Made by a program: the position numbers and the translations under genes | In this document: piece by piece, positions 52,373-62,706 of the stretch | Layout of the letters: each line of letters opens with the position of its first letter | Numbering within the stretch: position 1 is the stretch's first letter | NCBI RefSeq assembly: GCF_003987475.1 | Contig: NZ_PIQH01000002.1 | Span: 124,001 to 188,000 of the forward strand | DNA: 64,000 nucleotides | Source of the DNA: Idiomarina tyrosinivorans | GTDB lineage: Bacteria; Pseudomonadota; Gammaproteobacteria; Enterobacterales; Alteromonadaceae | Reading direction: 5' to 3' | Notes under the pieces: model-generated | Seen by the model: only the letters and a program-made list of their open reading frames with translations | Told to the model about the DNA's origin: nothing | Databases searched by the model: none

Positions 52373-53170
52373 ATGTTTAAGCGAATTAGGGAAGATATCA
52401 ATAGCGTCTTTGAACGTGACCCCGCCGCTCGCAACTTCTTCGAAGTCTTGACCAATTATCCGGGACTTCACGCGGTTTGGTGGCATCGAGTCAGCCATCG
52501 TTTTTGGTTATGGAAGCTATTTTGGTTAGCGCGTTTTATTTCTAACATTTCGCGTTGGTTTACGGGCATTGAGATCCACCCAGGCGCTCAAATCGGGCGA
52601 CGCTTTTTTATTGATCACGGCATGGGCGTGGTGATTGGAGAAACGGCAGAGATTGGTGATGACGTCACCATCTACCATGGAGTCACTCTGGGTGGAACCT
52701 CGTGGAATAAAGGGAAGCGTCACCCAACGCTTTGTGATCACGTCGTTATCGGTGCAGGTGCCAAGGTATTGGGGCCGTTAACAGTCGGTAAGAATGCGCG
52801 AATTGGTAGTAACGCTGTGGTGGTCCGTGATGTTCCAGAAAGCTCTACTGTGGTAGGCATTCCTGCCCGCGTAGCACGTTCTGGAGATAAAGAAGAGGCG
52901 GCTCGGCGCGAGGCTATGGCCAAACAATATGGCTTTGACGCTTATGCGATTTCGGCCGATAATCCCGATCCAGTAGCAACCGCAATAGGCCGTATGTTGG
53001 ACCATGTGAGTGTACTAGATAACAAAGTCCAGGATTTATGCAAAGCAGTAAATAACTTGGGTGGCGATGTCTGTGGTGAGTTACCAGAAGTCGACATGGA
53101 TGATGTGGAATTCTTGGAAGAAAAAGCGCGAGCAGAAAAAGCCCGCGCTTCAGAACCTAAACAAGAGTAG
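52373..53170 (+). CDS. cysE: Serine O-acetyltransferase
   Basis: The 265-residue protein has the SAT N-terminal helices ([20 protein letters not shown]) and left-handed beta-helix hexapeptides ([40 protein letters not shown]). It makes O-acetylserine for cysteine synthesis. The C-terminus extends about 70 residues beyond the hexapeptide domain into an acidic, Ala/Glu/Lys-rich tail, as in the longer EpsC/NifP-type enzymes. It starts nine bases after the DUF2489 stop. Confidence 0.93.
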   Translation: MFKRIREDINSVFERDPAARNFFEVLTNYPGLHAVWWHRVSHRFWLWKLFWLARFISNISRWFTGIEIHPGAQIGRRFFIDHGMGVVIGETAEIGDDVTIYHGVTLGGTSWNKGKRHPTLCDHVVIGAGAKVLGPLTVGKNARIGSNAVVVRDVPESSTVVGIPARVARSGDKEEAARREAMAKQYGFDAYAISADNPDPVATAIGRMLDHVSVLDNKVQDLCKAVNNLGGDVCGELPEVDMDDVEFLEEKARAEKARASEPKQE

Positions 53171-53171
53171 T

Positions 53172-54746
53172 TTAGTCGCGACGTAAGTCGAACCGCGCAA
53201 TAAGTGAGTGCAGAGTTTTCACTGTGTCTTGTAGCTCCGCACTCGAACGGTCGGTAGAAGCGGCGTTATCTAACGTATCGTGAGCTAAGTTAGAAATTTC
53301 CGTAATCTGCTGGTTAATATGCTCAGCTACACCGCTTTGCTCTTCCACAGCGGATGCCATCTGCGTCGACATATCCGAAATTTCGTCAATTGCATTGGCG
53401 ATCTGCCCTAAAGCGGTATCTGCTTGCTGAACTTTCTCAACACCTTCAGCAGCCGCTGATTCGCCACGCTGTGACACCTCCACAGCTTCTTTAGCACGTT
53501 GGCGTAAGTTTTCGATAACGCTATGAATACTCTCTGTTGAGTCTCGTGTGCGGCCAGCTAATGAGCGAACCTCATCGGCTACTACCGCGAAGCCCCGACC
53601 GTGCTCACCTGCGCGAGCCGCTTCAATCGCGGCATTCAATGCCAGTAAGTTGGTTTGGTCGGCAATGGATGAAATAAGGTCGGCTGCTTCGCCAATGGCA
53701 CCGGTCGACTCATCTAGCGCCTTAACCGTATTGGCAATCTCGTCGACGGCTTGATGCAAACCGCGAATTACATCGCTGGCTTGGCGCGCTAAGCTAACAC
53801 TCTCACGCACATTTTCCGCCGCTGATTCAGCATACTGTGCGTTGCGTTCAACGGTATCAGCAACTTCTTGAATAGACGTCGCCATTTCGTTCATCGCGGT
53901 GGCGGTTTGCTCGGTTTCCTGATTTTGCTGCAGCACTTTGTCTGAGCTCGACTTCGCTTGGGTACGCGTGTCATCCGCAATATCCACCAGTTGCCCTACT
54001 GCATCTTGGATCCGCGCTAACGCGGTTCGATTTCGTGCGCCTTCGCTTATTAGCATTAACGCAATCTGGGCTTCTCGGCCTTGGCGTGCTGAGTACGTCA
54101 TCCCAACCAGTTCAGAACTAAAGGCTTCTGGGCGCAAGTCCAACAATTTCTGCAACAGCTGACCGATATACATACCATAACTGACCGTAGCCACTGCAGT
54201 AGTCGCTAAACCGATGGCTGCAGGAACCCAACCACTGACCGCGCCAATAATTGCCGAACCAATAATTCCTGGCACTAAAATGGGCGACAGATCTTTAAAG
54301 GTCAGCATTGCCCGCTCGGTGACCGGTAACGCATGTTTGCCTTGATTAAGGCGGTCATAAATGGCTTGCGCGCGCTTTTTCTCTGCATCGTCTGCGGCAA
54401 CCCGCACTGATTCAAACCCCACGGGTTTGCCATTTTCCATGACCGGCGTAACGTAGGCACTGACCCAATAGTGGTCCCCATTTTTGCAGCGGTTTTTCAT
54501 CAATCCCATCCATGGTCGACCGCGCTTTATAGTCTTCCACATTTGTTCGAACACCGGCCCTGGCATATCGGGATGGCGCAAAATGTTGTGCGGGGAATTA
54601 ATGAGTTCATTACGCGTATAACCACTGACTTTAACGAAATCTTCGTTACAGTGGGTAATGACGCCACGTAGATCAGTCGACGATATTAGCCGATAGTGTG
54701 CGGGGAACCTATTCTCTTTGTGGGTGACAGGGCCATTATTGCGCAT
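53172..54746 (-). CDS. PAS-containing methyl-accepting chemotaxis protein (Aer-like)
   Basis: The 524-residue receptor has an N-terminal PAS domain (about 18-125: [47 protein letters not shown]), two adjacent hydrophobic segments (about 154-192) with almost no periplasmic loop, and a C-terminal signalling domain with the hairpin tip [20 protein letters not shown]. This is the Aer architecture for redox/oxygen taxis, where PAS binds FAD. Ligand not proven. Convergent with cysE, one base apart. Confidence 0.9.
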   Translation of the reverse strand: MRNNGPVTHKENRFPAHYRLISSTDLRGVITHCNEDFVKVSGYTRNELINSPHNILRHPDMPGPVFEQMWKTIKRGRPWMGLMKNRCKNGDHYWVSAYVTPVMENGKPVGFESVRVAADDAEKKRAQAIYDRLNQGKHALPVTERAMLTFKDLSPILVPGIIGSAIIGAVSGWVPAAIGLATTAVATVSYGMYIGQLLQKLLDLRPEAFSSELVGMTYSARQGREAQIALMLISEGARNRTALARIQDAVGQLVDIADDTRTQAKSSSDKVLQQNQETEQTATAMNEMATSIQEVADTVERNAQYAESAAENVRESVSLARQASDVIRGLHQAVDEIANTVKALDESTGAIGEAADLISSIADQTNLLALNAAIEAARAGEHGRGFAVVADEVRSLAGRTRDSTESIHSVIENLRQRAKEAVEVSQRGESAAAEGVEKVQQADTALGQIANAIDEISDMSTQMASAVEEQSGVAEHINQQITEISNLAHDTLDNAASTDRSSAELQDTVKTLHSLIARFDLRRD

Positions 54747-54864
54747 GAAATGTCCTTATAGCCATTACGATAAACGGAAGTTTAGCAGTCACTGGCATTT
54801 CGTTCTATGAGATACGGTATATCGGCACCAATGAAACAAAGTTTAATCGGCTTTACAGAGATAC

Positions 54865-54903
54865 TTGACTAAAAACACATGAACACATATAAATATGTTC
54901 ATG
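54865..54903 (+). promoter_or_regulatory. Promoter and ArsR/SmtB-type operator of the zinc-export operon
   Basis: TTGACT (-35, 54865-54870), 17 bp spacer and TATAAA (-10, 54888-54893) form a near-consensus promoter. An inverted repeat, CATGAACA (54878-54885) and TGTTCATG (54896-54903) separated by 10 AT-rich bases, covers the -10. This is the ATGAACA-type operator of SmtB/ZiaR/CzrA sensors, and such a sensor is encoded in the operon. Confidence 0.85.
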
Positions 54904-54925
54904 TTTTCTAGTTAAGAGATTCAGT

Positions 54926-55849
54926 ATGGGACATTCGCATCATCATGACCACGACCATGAGCACTCGCATGCTCCTGAGGTCAATAGCGATAACCAACGC
55001 AAAGTGTTGCTCGCGTTTTGGTTAACGTTTGCTTTTATGCTGGCGGAAGTGGTCGGCGGTTTGTGGTCTGGATCATTAGCGCTGTTAGCCGATGCTGGGC
55101 ACATGCTGACCGACTCCGCAGCGTTGGCTTTAGCCTATTTTGCGTTTCGGATTGGTAAGCGAGACGCCGATTCAAAACGAACCTTTGGTTATATGCGGTT
55201 CGAAGTTATCGCTGGATTCATTAATGCGATCACGTTGTTTGTGATCGTGATTTGGATTCTGCATGAAGCTTGGCAACGCTTTCAATCACCTGCGCCGGTG
55301 CTTGCTGGACCAATGCTTGGCGTCGCGGTTGCTGGTCTGCTCACCAATATTGTGGTGTTCTGGATCCTTATCCGAGGCGACAGCGAACACGTGAATATCA
55401 AAGGGGCAGCGTTGCATGTGATGGGAGACTTGCTCGGATCCATTGGTGCTATTGTTGCTGCAGCGGTGATTTACTTTACCAACTGGACACCGATCGACCC
55501 GATTCTTTCGGTGGTAGTGGCATTACTTATTTTACGAAGTGCTTGGAAATTACTGAAAAAGTCCGCGCACATTCTGTTAGAAGGCGCCCCAGAAGGTGTG
55601 ACGCCAAGCCGCATTGCTGACCACTTGTATGAGCAGATTCCTACTATCGACTCGGTGCACCATATTCACGTGTGGTCGATTACCTCAGGCAAAGTATTAG
55701 CGACAATGCATGTTAAGCCGAAAGCGGGTGAAGACCCGAAAACCGTGGTGCGCGCCGTTGAACGCGAGTTGAGTGAAACCTTTGCGATTGAACATGCAAC
55801 GGTCGCGGTGGATTGGAGCGAAGAGGGGGATTCATGCAGCTTGTCGTAA
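54926..55849 (+). CDS. Cation diffusion facilitator (Zn2+ exporter, ZitB/CzcD-like)
   Basis: The 307-residue transporter has a His-rich N-terminus (HSHHHDHDHEHSH), six transmembrane helices and a C-terminal cytoplasmic domain (about 210-300). The transport site is H59-x3-D63 in helix 2 and H164-x3-D168 in helix 5, the HD-HD set typical of zinc-selective members. It exchanges cytosolic Zn2+ for protons. The adjacent sensor gene and operator make metal-induced expression likely. Confidence 0.92.
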   Translation: MGHSHHHDHDHEHSHAPEVNSDNQRKVLLAFWLTFAFMLAEVVGGLWSGSLALLADAGHMLTDSAALALAYFAFRIGKRDADSKRTFGYMRFEVIAGFINAITLFVIVIWILHEAWQRFQSPAPVLAGPMLGVAVAGLLTNIVVFWILIRGDSEHVNIKGAALHVMGDLLGSIGAIVAAAVIYFTNWTPIDPILSVVVALLILRSAWKLLKKSAHILLEGAPEGVTPSRIADHLYEQIPTIDSVHHIHVWSITSGKVLATMHVKPKAGEDPKTVVRAVERELSETFAIEHATVAVDWSEEGDSCSLS

Positions 55850-55882
55850 CCGTTAACCGCTCTCAAGTGCGAGGAGGCTGTA

Positions 55883-56194
55883 ATGAGTGAAAGCGATATT
55901 CCCGCACATAACCTCACCGTATTGGCAGAGACCTTTCGTCTGTTGGGCGAGCCAAACCGCTTGCGGATTTTATTCTGTTGCTTACAACGGCCGAAATCGG
56001 TGGGTGAAATTGTTGACGAGCTTGAGCTCTCGCAAACGCTGGTTAGCCATCATTTGCGTTTGTTGCGCGGCGCTAGGCTGGTAAAAGGGCAGCGCAAAGC
56101 GAAACAAGTATTTTATGACATTGATGACCGCCATGTGAGCGACATGCTGATTGATATGGCGACACACATTGATGAGGAACATCACGACCATTGA
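55883..56194 (+). CDS. ArsR/SmtB-family zinc-sensing repressor
   Basis: The 103-residue protein is a winged-helix ArsR regulator (LGEPNRLRILFCCL, VGEIVDELELSQTLVSHHLRLLRGARLV). In its last helix D82-x-H84-x10-H95-x2-E98 exactly matches the alpha-5 zinc site of SmtB and CzrA; the alpha-3 Cys box of ArsR/CadC is absent. It ends HIDEEHHDH. Metal binding would release it from the operator at 54878. It follows the exporter gene by 33 bases with a strong ribosome site (GAGGAGG). Confidence 0.92.
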   Translation: MSESDIPAHNLTVLAETFRLLGEPNRLRILFCCLQRPKSVGEIVDELELSQTLVSHHLRLLRGARLVKGQRKAKQVFYDIDDRHVSDMLIDMATHIDEEHHDH

Positions 56195-56223
56195 TTTCTT
56201 ATGCGGGGATAAAATGCGGACAT

Positions 56224-56248
56224 AAAAAACGCCGCTAGAAGCGGCGTT
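56224..56248 (-). terminator. Terminator of the cold-shock gene (and possibly the zinc operon)
   Basis: AACGCCGC (56228-56235) pairs with GCGGCGTT (56241-56248); on the minus strand it is followed by a T-run (56224-56229). It lies between convergent genes. Confidence 0.85.
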
Positions 56249-56274
56249 TCAGAATTCTGCTCGAAAGCACGTTA

Positions 56275-56481
56275 TTACATAGGAACAACGTTTTCTGCTT
56301 GAGGACCTTTAGGACCTTGAGCGATAGTGAATTGTACTTGCTGGCCTTCAGCTAAGGTTTTGAAACCTTCAGACTGGATAGCGCTGAAGTGAACAAAAAC
56401 GTCTGCGCCGTTATCTTGTTCGATGAAACCGAAACCTTTTGCTTCGTTGAAGAATTTTACTTTACCAGTAATAGTCGACAT
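56275..56481 (-). CDS. Cold-shock domain protein (CspA family)
   Basis: The 68-residue protein is one cold-shock domain: [21 protein letters not shown] contains RNP1-like KGFGFI, and DVFVHFSAI is RNP2; it ends ENVVPM. It binds single-stranded RNA/DNA. The ATG at 56481 follows GAGGAAA. About 150 non-coding bases upstream may be a long leader like that of E. coli cspA. Which paralogue it is cannot be told. Confidence 0.93.
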   Translation of the reverse strand: MSTITGKVKFFNEAKGFGFIEQDNGADVFVHFSAIQSEGFKTLAEGQQVQFTIAQGPKGPQAENVVPM

Positions 56482-56654
56482 GCTGAATTTCCTCGTAGTG
56501 CATGTAAAAAACAAATATTGCTCAGAAACTAGGGTATTACTTGGACTTACAAAACGAGGTACAGCAATGGGACTTCGTACAAATCTCAAATCAATAGCCG
56601 AACTTTCTCAGCACGAGCGAGTATACGCCTAATCTTTGACCTGTCAATAAAAGC

Positions 56655-57200
56655 TTATTTAAGCCAATTACGGCTGATGTGGCGAAAAGTGTCCGTTCCG
56701 GATTTTTCTAACCATTCGAACGGTGCCATTTCGGTAGTAATAAGTTCCGCGCCATGGCGCTCCATACGCTTTAACGCTGCCTCTTTATCGGCTGGGCGGC
56801 GTGAACCCACCGCGTCAATGGGAACGTACACTTGGTAGCCTTCGGCGAGTAAATCGAGCGCGGTTTGCATAACACAAACATGGGTTTCCATTCCCATAAT
56901 AACAATTTGTTTTGCCTTATATTCGGCTAAAACCTCACGAAATACCGGTTCCCGGAGGGCGCTAAAGTGCGTTTTTTCCACCACTCGAGCGTGGCTAAGC
57001 ACCTCGGTTAGCGATTCAATGGTATAGCCTAAGCCTTTTGGGTATTGCTCAGTAATGAGAATAGGAATAGACAGTTCGTCGCAAATTTCACCGAGCCACC
57101 GCATTCTTGAGACCACGCCATCGCGTTGATGTATTGCTGGCAGGATGCGCTCTTGTGCGTCGACAATCAGCACTAGCGTATTGTTCGAATTCAGTAACAT
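56655..57200 (-). CDS. Isochorismatase-family cysteine hydrolase
   Basis: The 181-residue protein has the catalytic triad of this family: Asp in LVLIVDAQERILPAI (about 14), Lys in VVEKTHFSAL (about 75) and Cys in VIMGMETHVCVMQTALDL (about 108). Relatives such as YcaC hydrolyse amides or similar bonds; the substrate is unknown. It is divergent from the GNAT gene at 57312. Confidence 0.88.
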   Translation of the reverse strand: MLLNSNNTLVLIVDAQERILPAIHQRDGVVSRMRWLGEICDELSIPILITEQYPKGLGYTIESLTEVLSHARVVEKTHFSALREPVFREVLAEYKAKQIVIMGMETHVCVMQTALDLLAEGYQVYVPIDAVGSRRPADKEAALKRMERHGAELITTEMAPFEWLEKSGTDTFRHISRNWLK

Positions 57201-57311
57201 TTGCTACCTCGATAACTCCGTCGAATGTCAGATAAATAAGATGCGTCATGCTTTGCTAAGATGCAATAACCATTCGACAAAAGTCGGTAGCGACAAGCGG
57301 AGGATAGAACG

Positions 57312-57794
57312 ATGCGGGTGATTTCGTTAAACCACGCCAAGCAATACCAGCCTGCGGTCGCTGACCTGTTGGTGCAACAATGGGCCGATATTTACCGTCA
57401 ATTAGGTATGTCTGACGCTGATGTCCACGCAATGATTGAAAGCCGCTGTACCGATACCGTACCGTTTTTTTTGATCGCCCTAGATGAACAGGAACGTTTG
57501 CTTGGCTGTGGTGCGGTAAAGGATTCTGAGCTGTTTACCGATGCCAATCTCGAACCTTGGCTGGCAGCCATAGTGGTGACTCCCGAAGGCCGTGGCCGCG
57601 GAGTAGGGAGCAAAATTGTACGTGCCTGCGAACAACGTGCTGCCCAACATGGTATCCGCACGCTGTACTTATCAACCGACCAAGCCGAAGCGTTTTACCA
57701 AAAGTTGGGCTGGGAACGCATCGATTATCGGCAATCGTTGGGGGTAGAAGTGGCGCTAATGAAGCGCGAACTTTCCTCGCTGGTTGCTCAATAA
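57312..57794 (+). CDS. GNAT-family N-acetyltransferase
   Basis: The 160-residue protein has GNAT motif A, LAAIVVTPEGRGRGVGSKIVRACE (about 84-107), with the acetyl-CoA loop RGRGVG, and the C-terminal AEAFYQKLGWERI. The acceptor is unknown. The ribosome site AGCGGAGG is strong. purE starts 70 bases after its stop. Confidence 0.85.
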   Translation: MRVISLNHAKQYQPAVADLLVQQWADIYRQLGMSDADVHAMIESRCTDTVPFFLIALDEQERLLGCGAVKDSELFTDANLEPWLAAIVVTPEGRGRGVGSKIVRACEQRAAQHGIRTLYLSTDQAEAFYQKLGWERIDYRQSLGVEVALMKRELSSLVAQ

Positions 57795-57864
57795 ATTTGC
57801 AGTTAGGCCACGGGGTGGCTAAAATTCCCCCCTTTTCCCAAAGCGGCGACAAAAGGTAGCACTT

Positions 57865-58356
57865 ATGACCCCTGTCCTGATCCTCATGGGCTCACAATCA
57901 GATTGGCCAGTCATGCAAGCGGCTGCGCAAATGCTCGAAGACCTGCAAGTACCATGGCAGGCCAAAGTTGTGTCGGCACATCGCACGCCAGACCTGCTGC
58001 AAACCACCATGGAGCAAGCCGAGAAAGACGGCGTGCCGGCGGTGATTGCGGGCGCGGGTGGCGCTGCCCATTTACCGGGTATGCTGGCGGCGTTTACCAC
58101 CATTCCGGTACTTGGTGTACCGGTGCCGAGCAAGCAGTTGAAAGGCTTAGATAGCCTGCTTTCTATTGTGCAAATGCCAAAAGGTGTTGCGGTGGGGACG
58201 CTAGCAATTGGTGCAGCAGGTGCGGCAAACGCCGGATTACTGGCTGCGCAGATGATCGGTACCACGCAGCCAGAAGTCCGCGAACGGGTGCAGCAATTCC
58301 GCCAAGCGCAACGCGAAAAAGTTATGGCTAACGCTGACCTGGAGTTACCTGAGTGA
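57865..58356 (+). CDS. purE: N5-carboxyaminoimidazole ribonucleotide mutase
   Basis: The 163-residue protein has the PurE class I motifs [17 protein letters not shown] (about 9), [11 protein letters not shown] with the catalytic His (about 45) and [15 protein letters not shown]. It converts N5-CAIR to CAIR in purine synthesis. Its stop overlaps the purK start (GTGA). Confidence 0.96.
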   Translation: MTPVLILMGSQSDWPVMQAAAQMLEDLQVPWQAKVVSAHRTPDLLQTTMEQAEKDGVPAVIAGAGGAAHLPGMLAAFTTIPVLGVPVPSKQLKGLDSLLSIVQMPKGVAVGTLAIGAAGAANAGLLAAQMIGTTQPEVRERVQQFRQAQREKVMANADLELPE

Positions 58357-59441
58357 ATATCCTGATTTTAGGTAATGGCCAACTGGGCCAGATGTTGGGT
58401 AAGGCCGTGATTCAGCACGGCCACCAATGTTTGCTATACAGTGATCGTGAACACAAGGTTAAGGCGTTAGGCAGCCAACAGGCGTTAGCCATGAGTTTGG
58501 CTGAGGCAACCGCATGGGCTGATGTTGCGACCTGGGAGCATGAACACCTTGCGGAAGAAATTATTACTACCAGTGCCGATAAAATTTTACTGAAGCCTGA
58601 ACAGTTTGCTCGTATTACTGACCGCCGCAGCCAGAAGCAACTTTGTGATGACCTGGGTATTCCTACTTCACCGTGGCGCGCCTACGAAAACGCTGAGCAA
58701 TTGGCTGAAATTCTACAGCATTGCGACCGAGCCGTAGTGATTAAGTCGGCTAAGGGCGGCTACGATGGCAAAGGCCAATGGCGTTGGAAGCCGGGCCAAG
58801 AGATTGATACTGTTGCCGCTGAAGCGGGTGTGCGCCCCGGTATTGTTGAAGATATGATTGCTTTTACCGATGAGGTATCGGTGGTTGCCGCGCGCTCACA
58901 CGACAATCAGCAATGCGCCTACCCGTTAACGCTTAATGTTCACCAAAACGGCATCTTGTCGTATAGCTTGGCGGGCACCACATCGTGGAGTAATAAGCTT
59001 GAGCAGCTAGCCCAGCAGCATCACGCTAAGCTCTGTGAAGCGCTAGATTACGTAGGCGTTTTAGCGATTGAGTTTTTCGTGGTTGGCGAAGGTGAGCAGC
59101 AACAGCTTTTAGTGAACGAGGTAGCGCCTCGAGTGCATAATTCTGGGCACTGGACCATGAGTGGTGCCAACTATGACCAATTCGCGCTGCATATTCGCGC
59201 AATCACTGGCATGCCACTGCCAGAATTACTCTGTGCGCCAACGTTGATGCTGAATGCTATTGGCGTGGCCGGTTATCCTGAATTGCTATGGAAAGCCGCT
59301 GCCGCTGATTGCCATTGGTACGGTAAAGATCCACGCCCAGGCAGAAAAGTTGGCCATATCAATATGATCATTGATAACGCCGAACGCGGTGTGCAATTAG
59401 CGCAAGAGTGGGCGCCGCAGTTACAGCAGTTGGCGGAATAG
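58353..59441 (+). CDS. purK: N5-carboxyaminoimidazole ribonucleotide synthase
   Basis: The 362-residue ATP-grasp enzyme begins [17 protein letters not shown] and has [15 protein letters not shown] (ATP loop), [15 protein letters not shown] and a C-terminal PurK domain. It carboxylates AIR with bicarbonate and ATP. GTG start coupled to purE. It ends two bases from the convergent deiminase-like gene. Confidence 0.96.
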   Translation: MNILILGNGQLGQMLGKAVIQHGHQCLLYSDREHKVKALGSQQALAMSLAEATAWADVATWEHEHLAEEIITTSADKILLKPEQFARITDRRSQKQLCDDLGIPTSPWRAYENAEQLAEILQHCDRAVVIKSAKGGYDGKGQWRWKPGQEIDTVAAEAGVRPGIVEDMIAFTDEVSVVAARSHDNQQCAYPLTLNVHQNGILSYSLAGTTSWSNKLEQLAQQHHAKLCEALDYVGVLAIEFFVVGEGEQQQLLVNEVAPRVHNSGHWTMSGANYDQFALHIRAITGMPLPELLCAPTLMLNAIGVAGYPELLWKAAAADCHWYGKDPRPGRKVGHINMIIDNAERGVQLAQEWAPQLQQLAE

Positions 59442-59443
59442 TA

Positions 59444-60355
59444 CTAGCGGGGCAGGAATAGCTCCGCTAACATACACCGCGCACTGCCACCACCCACCGT
59501 CTCGATGGTTGGAATCTCCACCGGCAGTAGCTCGGCGTGCCGCTCTAGCAGCCGCTTTTGTTGGTGGTTTAAGGCATGTAGAGCGGTTGACGAGAGCACC
59601 AACAGCGGTTGCTGGTGACGGTTCTTCAGCAATAACGCGTTGCCGCAATAGTTCACCATCTGCTCGGCAGATATTGCGCAAAAGTCCAACCCTTCAAACG
59701 TTTCACGCAAAGACTGGCGGCTAGCGTCCGTTAGTACAGCTTCACATGCCACCACAAACGCTGGACCAGTGCTAAGCAAAACGTTGGTGTGGTAAACCGG
59801 CTGTTGTTGCCAACTCGACTGTAAACGCAACGTTGGCATACCTAACCCTAACGTTTCCCAAGCGTCTAGCGCCTGCGGCTGCGCTCGTGCCGATTCAGCG
59901 ACCACCGCCAACGGCTGATGATGAGCAAAAACCAACGCACCAGTGCCTTCCAGAACCGCATTCGTGTGCTGGCGCAAGTCAAGCCAACGACGTACCTGAA
60001 AACCCTGCTGGTTTAGTGTTTCAGCGAGCAACGCCTGACGAACTTCGGCACGGCGATTACTGGTGGCCATCGGATACAGCACCACGGTTCCGTCGGGGTG
60101 GGTGGAAAACCAGTTGTTAGGGAATACTGCATCGGGCGTCGCAATATCGTCAACGGTATAGTCCATGCTGACGACACCAATGCCGGCGTTATCCAGTTGT
60201 TCTTGCATGGCATGAAATTCTGCCATTGCCGCTTTTTGCACATCGCGGTCGAGCCGTGCTTGAAACACGTTATCAACGCCCGTTTCAGCGTTAAAATCGA
60301 ATTCTTTAGGCGGCACCATCAATACCGATGAGGCCAATTCAGCGTGATAAGGCAT
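59444..60355 (-). CDS. ctlX: Amidinotransferase/arginine deiminase-superfamily hydrolase (CtlX-like)
   Basis: The 303-residue protein has the guanidino-modifying fold residues: PDAVFPNNWFSTH (about 75), EGTGALVFAHHQPLAVVAES (about 135), YHTNVLLSTG with catalytic His (about 188) and the nucleophile in GGGSARCMLAELF near the end (about 292). It resembles the citrulline/dimethylarginine-hydrolase group often called CtlX. Substrate is inferred from family only. It is divergent from the serine hydrolase at 60433. Confidence 0.82.
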   Translation of the reverse strand: MPYHAELASSVLMVPPKEFDFNAETGVDNVFQARLDRDVQKAAMAEFHAMQEQLDNAGIGVVSMDYTVDDIATPDAVFPNNWFSTHPDGTVVLYPMATSNRRAEVRQALLAETLNQQGFQVRRWLDLRQHTNAVLEGTGALVFAHHQPLAVVAESARAQPQALDAWETLGLGMPTLRLQSSWQQQPVYHTNVLLSTGPAFVVACEAVLTDASRQSLRETFEGLDFCAISAEQMVNYCGNALLLKNRHQQPLLVLSSTALHALNHQQKRLLERHAELLPVEIPTIETVGGGSARCMLAELFLPR

Positions 60356-60432
60356 GGAATAGTCGCAAGGTCATCGTAATTTGCAGGCCAATATGCTATC
60401 AAACTAGCACAGATAAGCAGAAGGAATTTTCT

Positions 60433-62013
60433 ATGAAACCGCTGTTGAAGTCCGCTTGTATGGCGATGGCTGGCTTAACCCTAGCCACCGTTAGCAACCT
60501 TTATTCACCGACTGCACAAGCACAAACTGCAGAGCATATTCGCGACACCGCGAAGCAAACGCTACAGGCGTTTAATATTCCGGGCCTTGCCGTCGTTGCC
60601 GTAAAAGACGGTAAAGTGATCTTGGCTGAGGGTTTTGGGGTGCGCGATATTAAAACCCAACAACCGGTCAATGCTGAGACCTTGTTTGGTATTGCGTCAA
60701 ACACCAAAGCCTTTACCGCCGCGGCAATGGCAACCTTGGTAGAGCAGGGACGGTTGGACTGGGACGATAAAGTCATCGACTACATTCCAGAGTTCCGGCT
60801 TGCGGACCCAGCGATTACCCAATCGCTCACTATTCGTGACATTTTGAGCCATCGCTCTGGGCTTGGCCTTGGTGCGGGCGATTTAATGATTTGGCCAAAC
60901 ACCGATAAGTCAGTTGATGAGATCATTGCCGGGCTGGCGCACGTGCCAATTGACCATGGTTTGCGCGAGCGATTTGCCTACAACAACCTGATGTTTTTGA
61001 CCGCTGGCGAAATCATTCACCGCGTAACCGGCATGCCGTATCGCGACTACATCACTAAAACCTTCCTTGAGCCATTGAACATGGACAAAACCACGGTCGG
61101 TTTCTCGCACATTCCAAAGAGTAATAACAACGTAGCGGTCGGCACCATAGAGATGGATGGCGAGCTACACCGCTTTCCGTTGGATTTCCTTGAGGACTTT
61201 GGTGGCGCTGGCGCCATTGCGGCGAGTGTTGATGATTTGAGTAACTGGTTGATCACACAATTGAATGGTGGCGTGAGCCCGACCGGTAAACGCATTTTCA
61301 GTGAAGATTCACAGCACCAAATGTGGCAATTGACCACACCGCTGCCAGTATCGGATGAACGCGCCAACGACGGCACCTACTTTGCCGGTTATGGCATGGG
61401 TTGGTTCTTAAAAGATTACCACGGGGTGAAGCAGGTGTATCACAGTGGTGGTATTCTTGGCATGTTGTCATTAACCACCCTTATTCCTGAGAAAAACTTC
61501 GGCATTGTAGTGTTGAGCAATCAACAAGCCTTCGGTGGCTTAACCGCCATTACCCAAGAGGCCTTAGAGCAGCTATTAAATTTACCCGACCGTGATTGGG
61601 TGAAAGAGCAGGCCGAGAAATATCACGAATCGATGCAGAACAAGACTGAGTTTGCTATCGAAAAGCCAGCGAACCCGCGCTCCGCATTAGCGCTAGAGAA
61701 CTATGCGGGAACCTACCATGACGCTTGGTATGGTGATGTATCGTTAACCCTGCAAGATGGTAAATTGCGCGTGAGCTTTACCCATACACCCATGTTGAAG
61801 GGCACGCTTGAGCACTACAACGGTGATACCTTTATTATTCGCTGGGATGAGCCGCTACTAGAAGCCGACGCGTTCTTACACTTCAGTGTCGATAAAGACA
61901 GCCAAGTGCAGGGTGCTACCGTAGAGGCGGCAGCACCGTTCACGGATTTCAGTTTTGATTTCCAAGACCTGCAGTTACAGAAGTTGCAGCAGGATATAAC
62001 TGCTGCGCACTAA
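60433..62013 (+). CDS. Secreted beta-lactamase-fold serine hydrolase (class C-like)
   Basis: From ATG 60433 (seven bases after AAGGAA) the protein is 526 residues with a signal peptide (MKPLLKSACMAMAGLTLATV, cleavage after AQA). Penicillin-recognising motifs are SxxK in IASNTKAFTAAAMA (about 92), YxN in FAYNNLMFL and HSGG in QVYHSGGILGML. A C-terminal DUF3471-type beta domain (about 415-520) follows. Such enzymes are peptidases or esterases more often than resistance enzymes; substrate unknown. Confidence 0.88.
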   Translation: MKPLLKSACMAMAGLTLATVSNLYSPTAQAQTAEHIRDTAKQTLQAFNIPGLAVVAVKDGKVILAEGFGVRDIKTQQPVNAETLFGIASNTKAFTAAAMATLVEQGRLDWDDKVIDYIPEFRLADPAITQSLTIRDILSHRSGLGLGAGDLMIWPNTDKSVDEIIAGLAHVPIDHGLRERFAYNNLMFLTAGEIIHRVTGMPYRDYITKTFLEPLNMDKTTVGFSHIPKSNNNVAVGTIEMDGELHRFPLDFLEDFGGAGAIAASVDDLSNWLITQLNGGVSPTGKRIFSEDSQHQMWQLTTPLPVSDERANDGTYFAGYGMGWFLKDYHGVKQVYHSGGILGMLSLTTLIPEKNFGIVVLSNQQAFGGLTAITQEALEQLLNLPDRDWVKEQAEKYHESMQNKTEFAIEKPANPRSALALENYAGTYHDAWYGDVSLTLQDGKLRVSFTHTPMLKGTLEHYNGDTFIIRWDEPLLEADAFLHFSVDKDSQVQGATVEAAAPFTDFSFDFQDLQLQKLQQDITAAH

Positions 62014-62023
62014 GGCACTGCGC

Positions 62024-62692
62024 TTAAGCAAAGCGCTTGAGTAACCATTGCTCCATGTCTTGCACTTGCTCCAAGCAGAGTGAGTGCGGCATGGGGTAGG
62101 TTTGATACGTCACCTCATAACCCCGTGCGGTTAACGCATCGCGCGCCTGCTGGCCCAACATTTCCGGTACCACTGGGTCCTGGGTTCCGTGTTGAATCAG
62201 AATCGGCAACTGCGCGTTGGCAGGGTGTGCTTTAACCGTATTCTGCGTGGCAAAATAGGTTGAATGTGCGAGCAAACCAGCCAGTGGTTTGGGGTAGCTT
62301 AGCGCCGCTTGGTAGCCCACCGCTCCACCTTGCGAAAACCCCGCAATGATAATGCGCCGACTATCGATGCCCTGTGCTATTTGCTCATCGACCAGTTGCT
62401 GGACCGCTGCTGCGGACTGTTCCAATTGCGGCGTATCGATTTCACGTTCTACCGACATCGCTTTAATATCGTACCAAGCGGGCATCACCATCCCGCCATT
62501 GACCGTTACCGGTAAGCGTGGTGCATCGGGCAAGATATAACGAATATTGGCTTTTTCGCCTAACGCTAGGTGCTGCGGCATATCGGCGAAATCACTGGAC
62601 GACGCGCCCAGCCCATGTAACCAAATAATGACCGCGTCGGCGGGGTTTTTCGGTTCTTTCACTTGGGTTTGCAAACGAAGTGTGTTGGTCAT
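62024..62692 (-). CDS. Phospholipase/carboxylesterase family hydrolase
   Basis: From ATG 62692 the protein is 222 residues with the alpha/beta-hydrolase triad: Ser in IIIAGFSQGGAVGYQ (about 118), Asp in HGTQDPVVP (about 170) and His in YPMPHSLCLEQ (about 203), and the oxyanion loop IWLHGLGASSSDF. It is like YpfH/EstB-type esterases on short acyl esters. Convergent with the serine hydrolase, ten bases apart. Confidence 0.88.
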   Translation of the reverse strand: MTNTLRLQTQVKEPKNPADAVIIWLHGLGASSSDFADMPQHLALGEKANIRYILPDAPRLPVTVNGGMVMPAWYDIKAMSVEREIDTPQLEQSAAAVQQLVDEQIAQGIDSRRIIIAGFSQGGAVGYQAALSYPKPLAGLLAHSTYFATQNTVKAHPANAQLPILIQHGTQDPVVPEMLGQQARDALTARGYEVTYQTYPMPHSLCLEQVQDMEQWLLKRFA

Positions 62693-62706
62693 ACAAGCTC
62701 TCAACG

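Noticed and set aside
60433-62013. Antibiotic-resistance beta-lactamase
   Set aside because: Motifs show only the serine beta-lactamase fold; the DUF3471-like C-terminal domain points to a peptidase/esterase relative.
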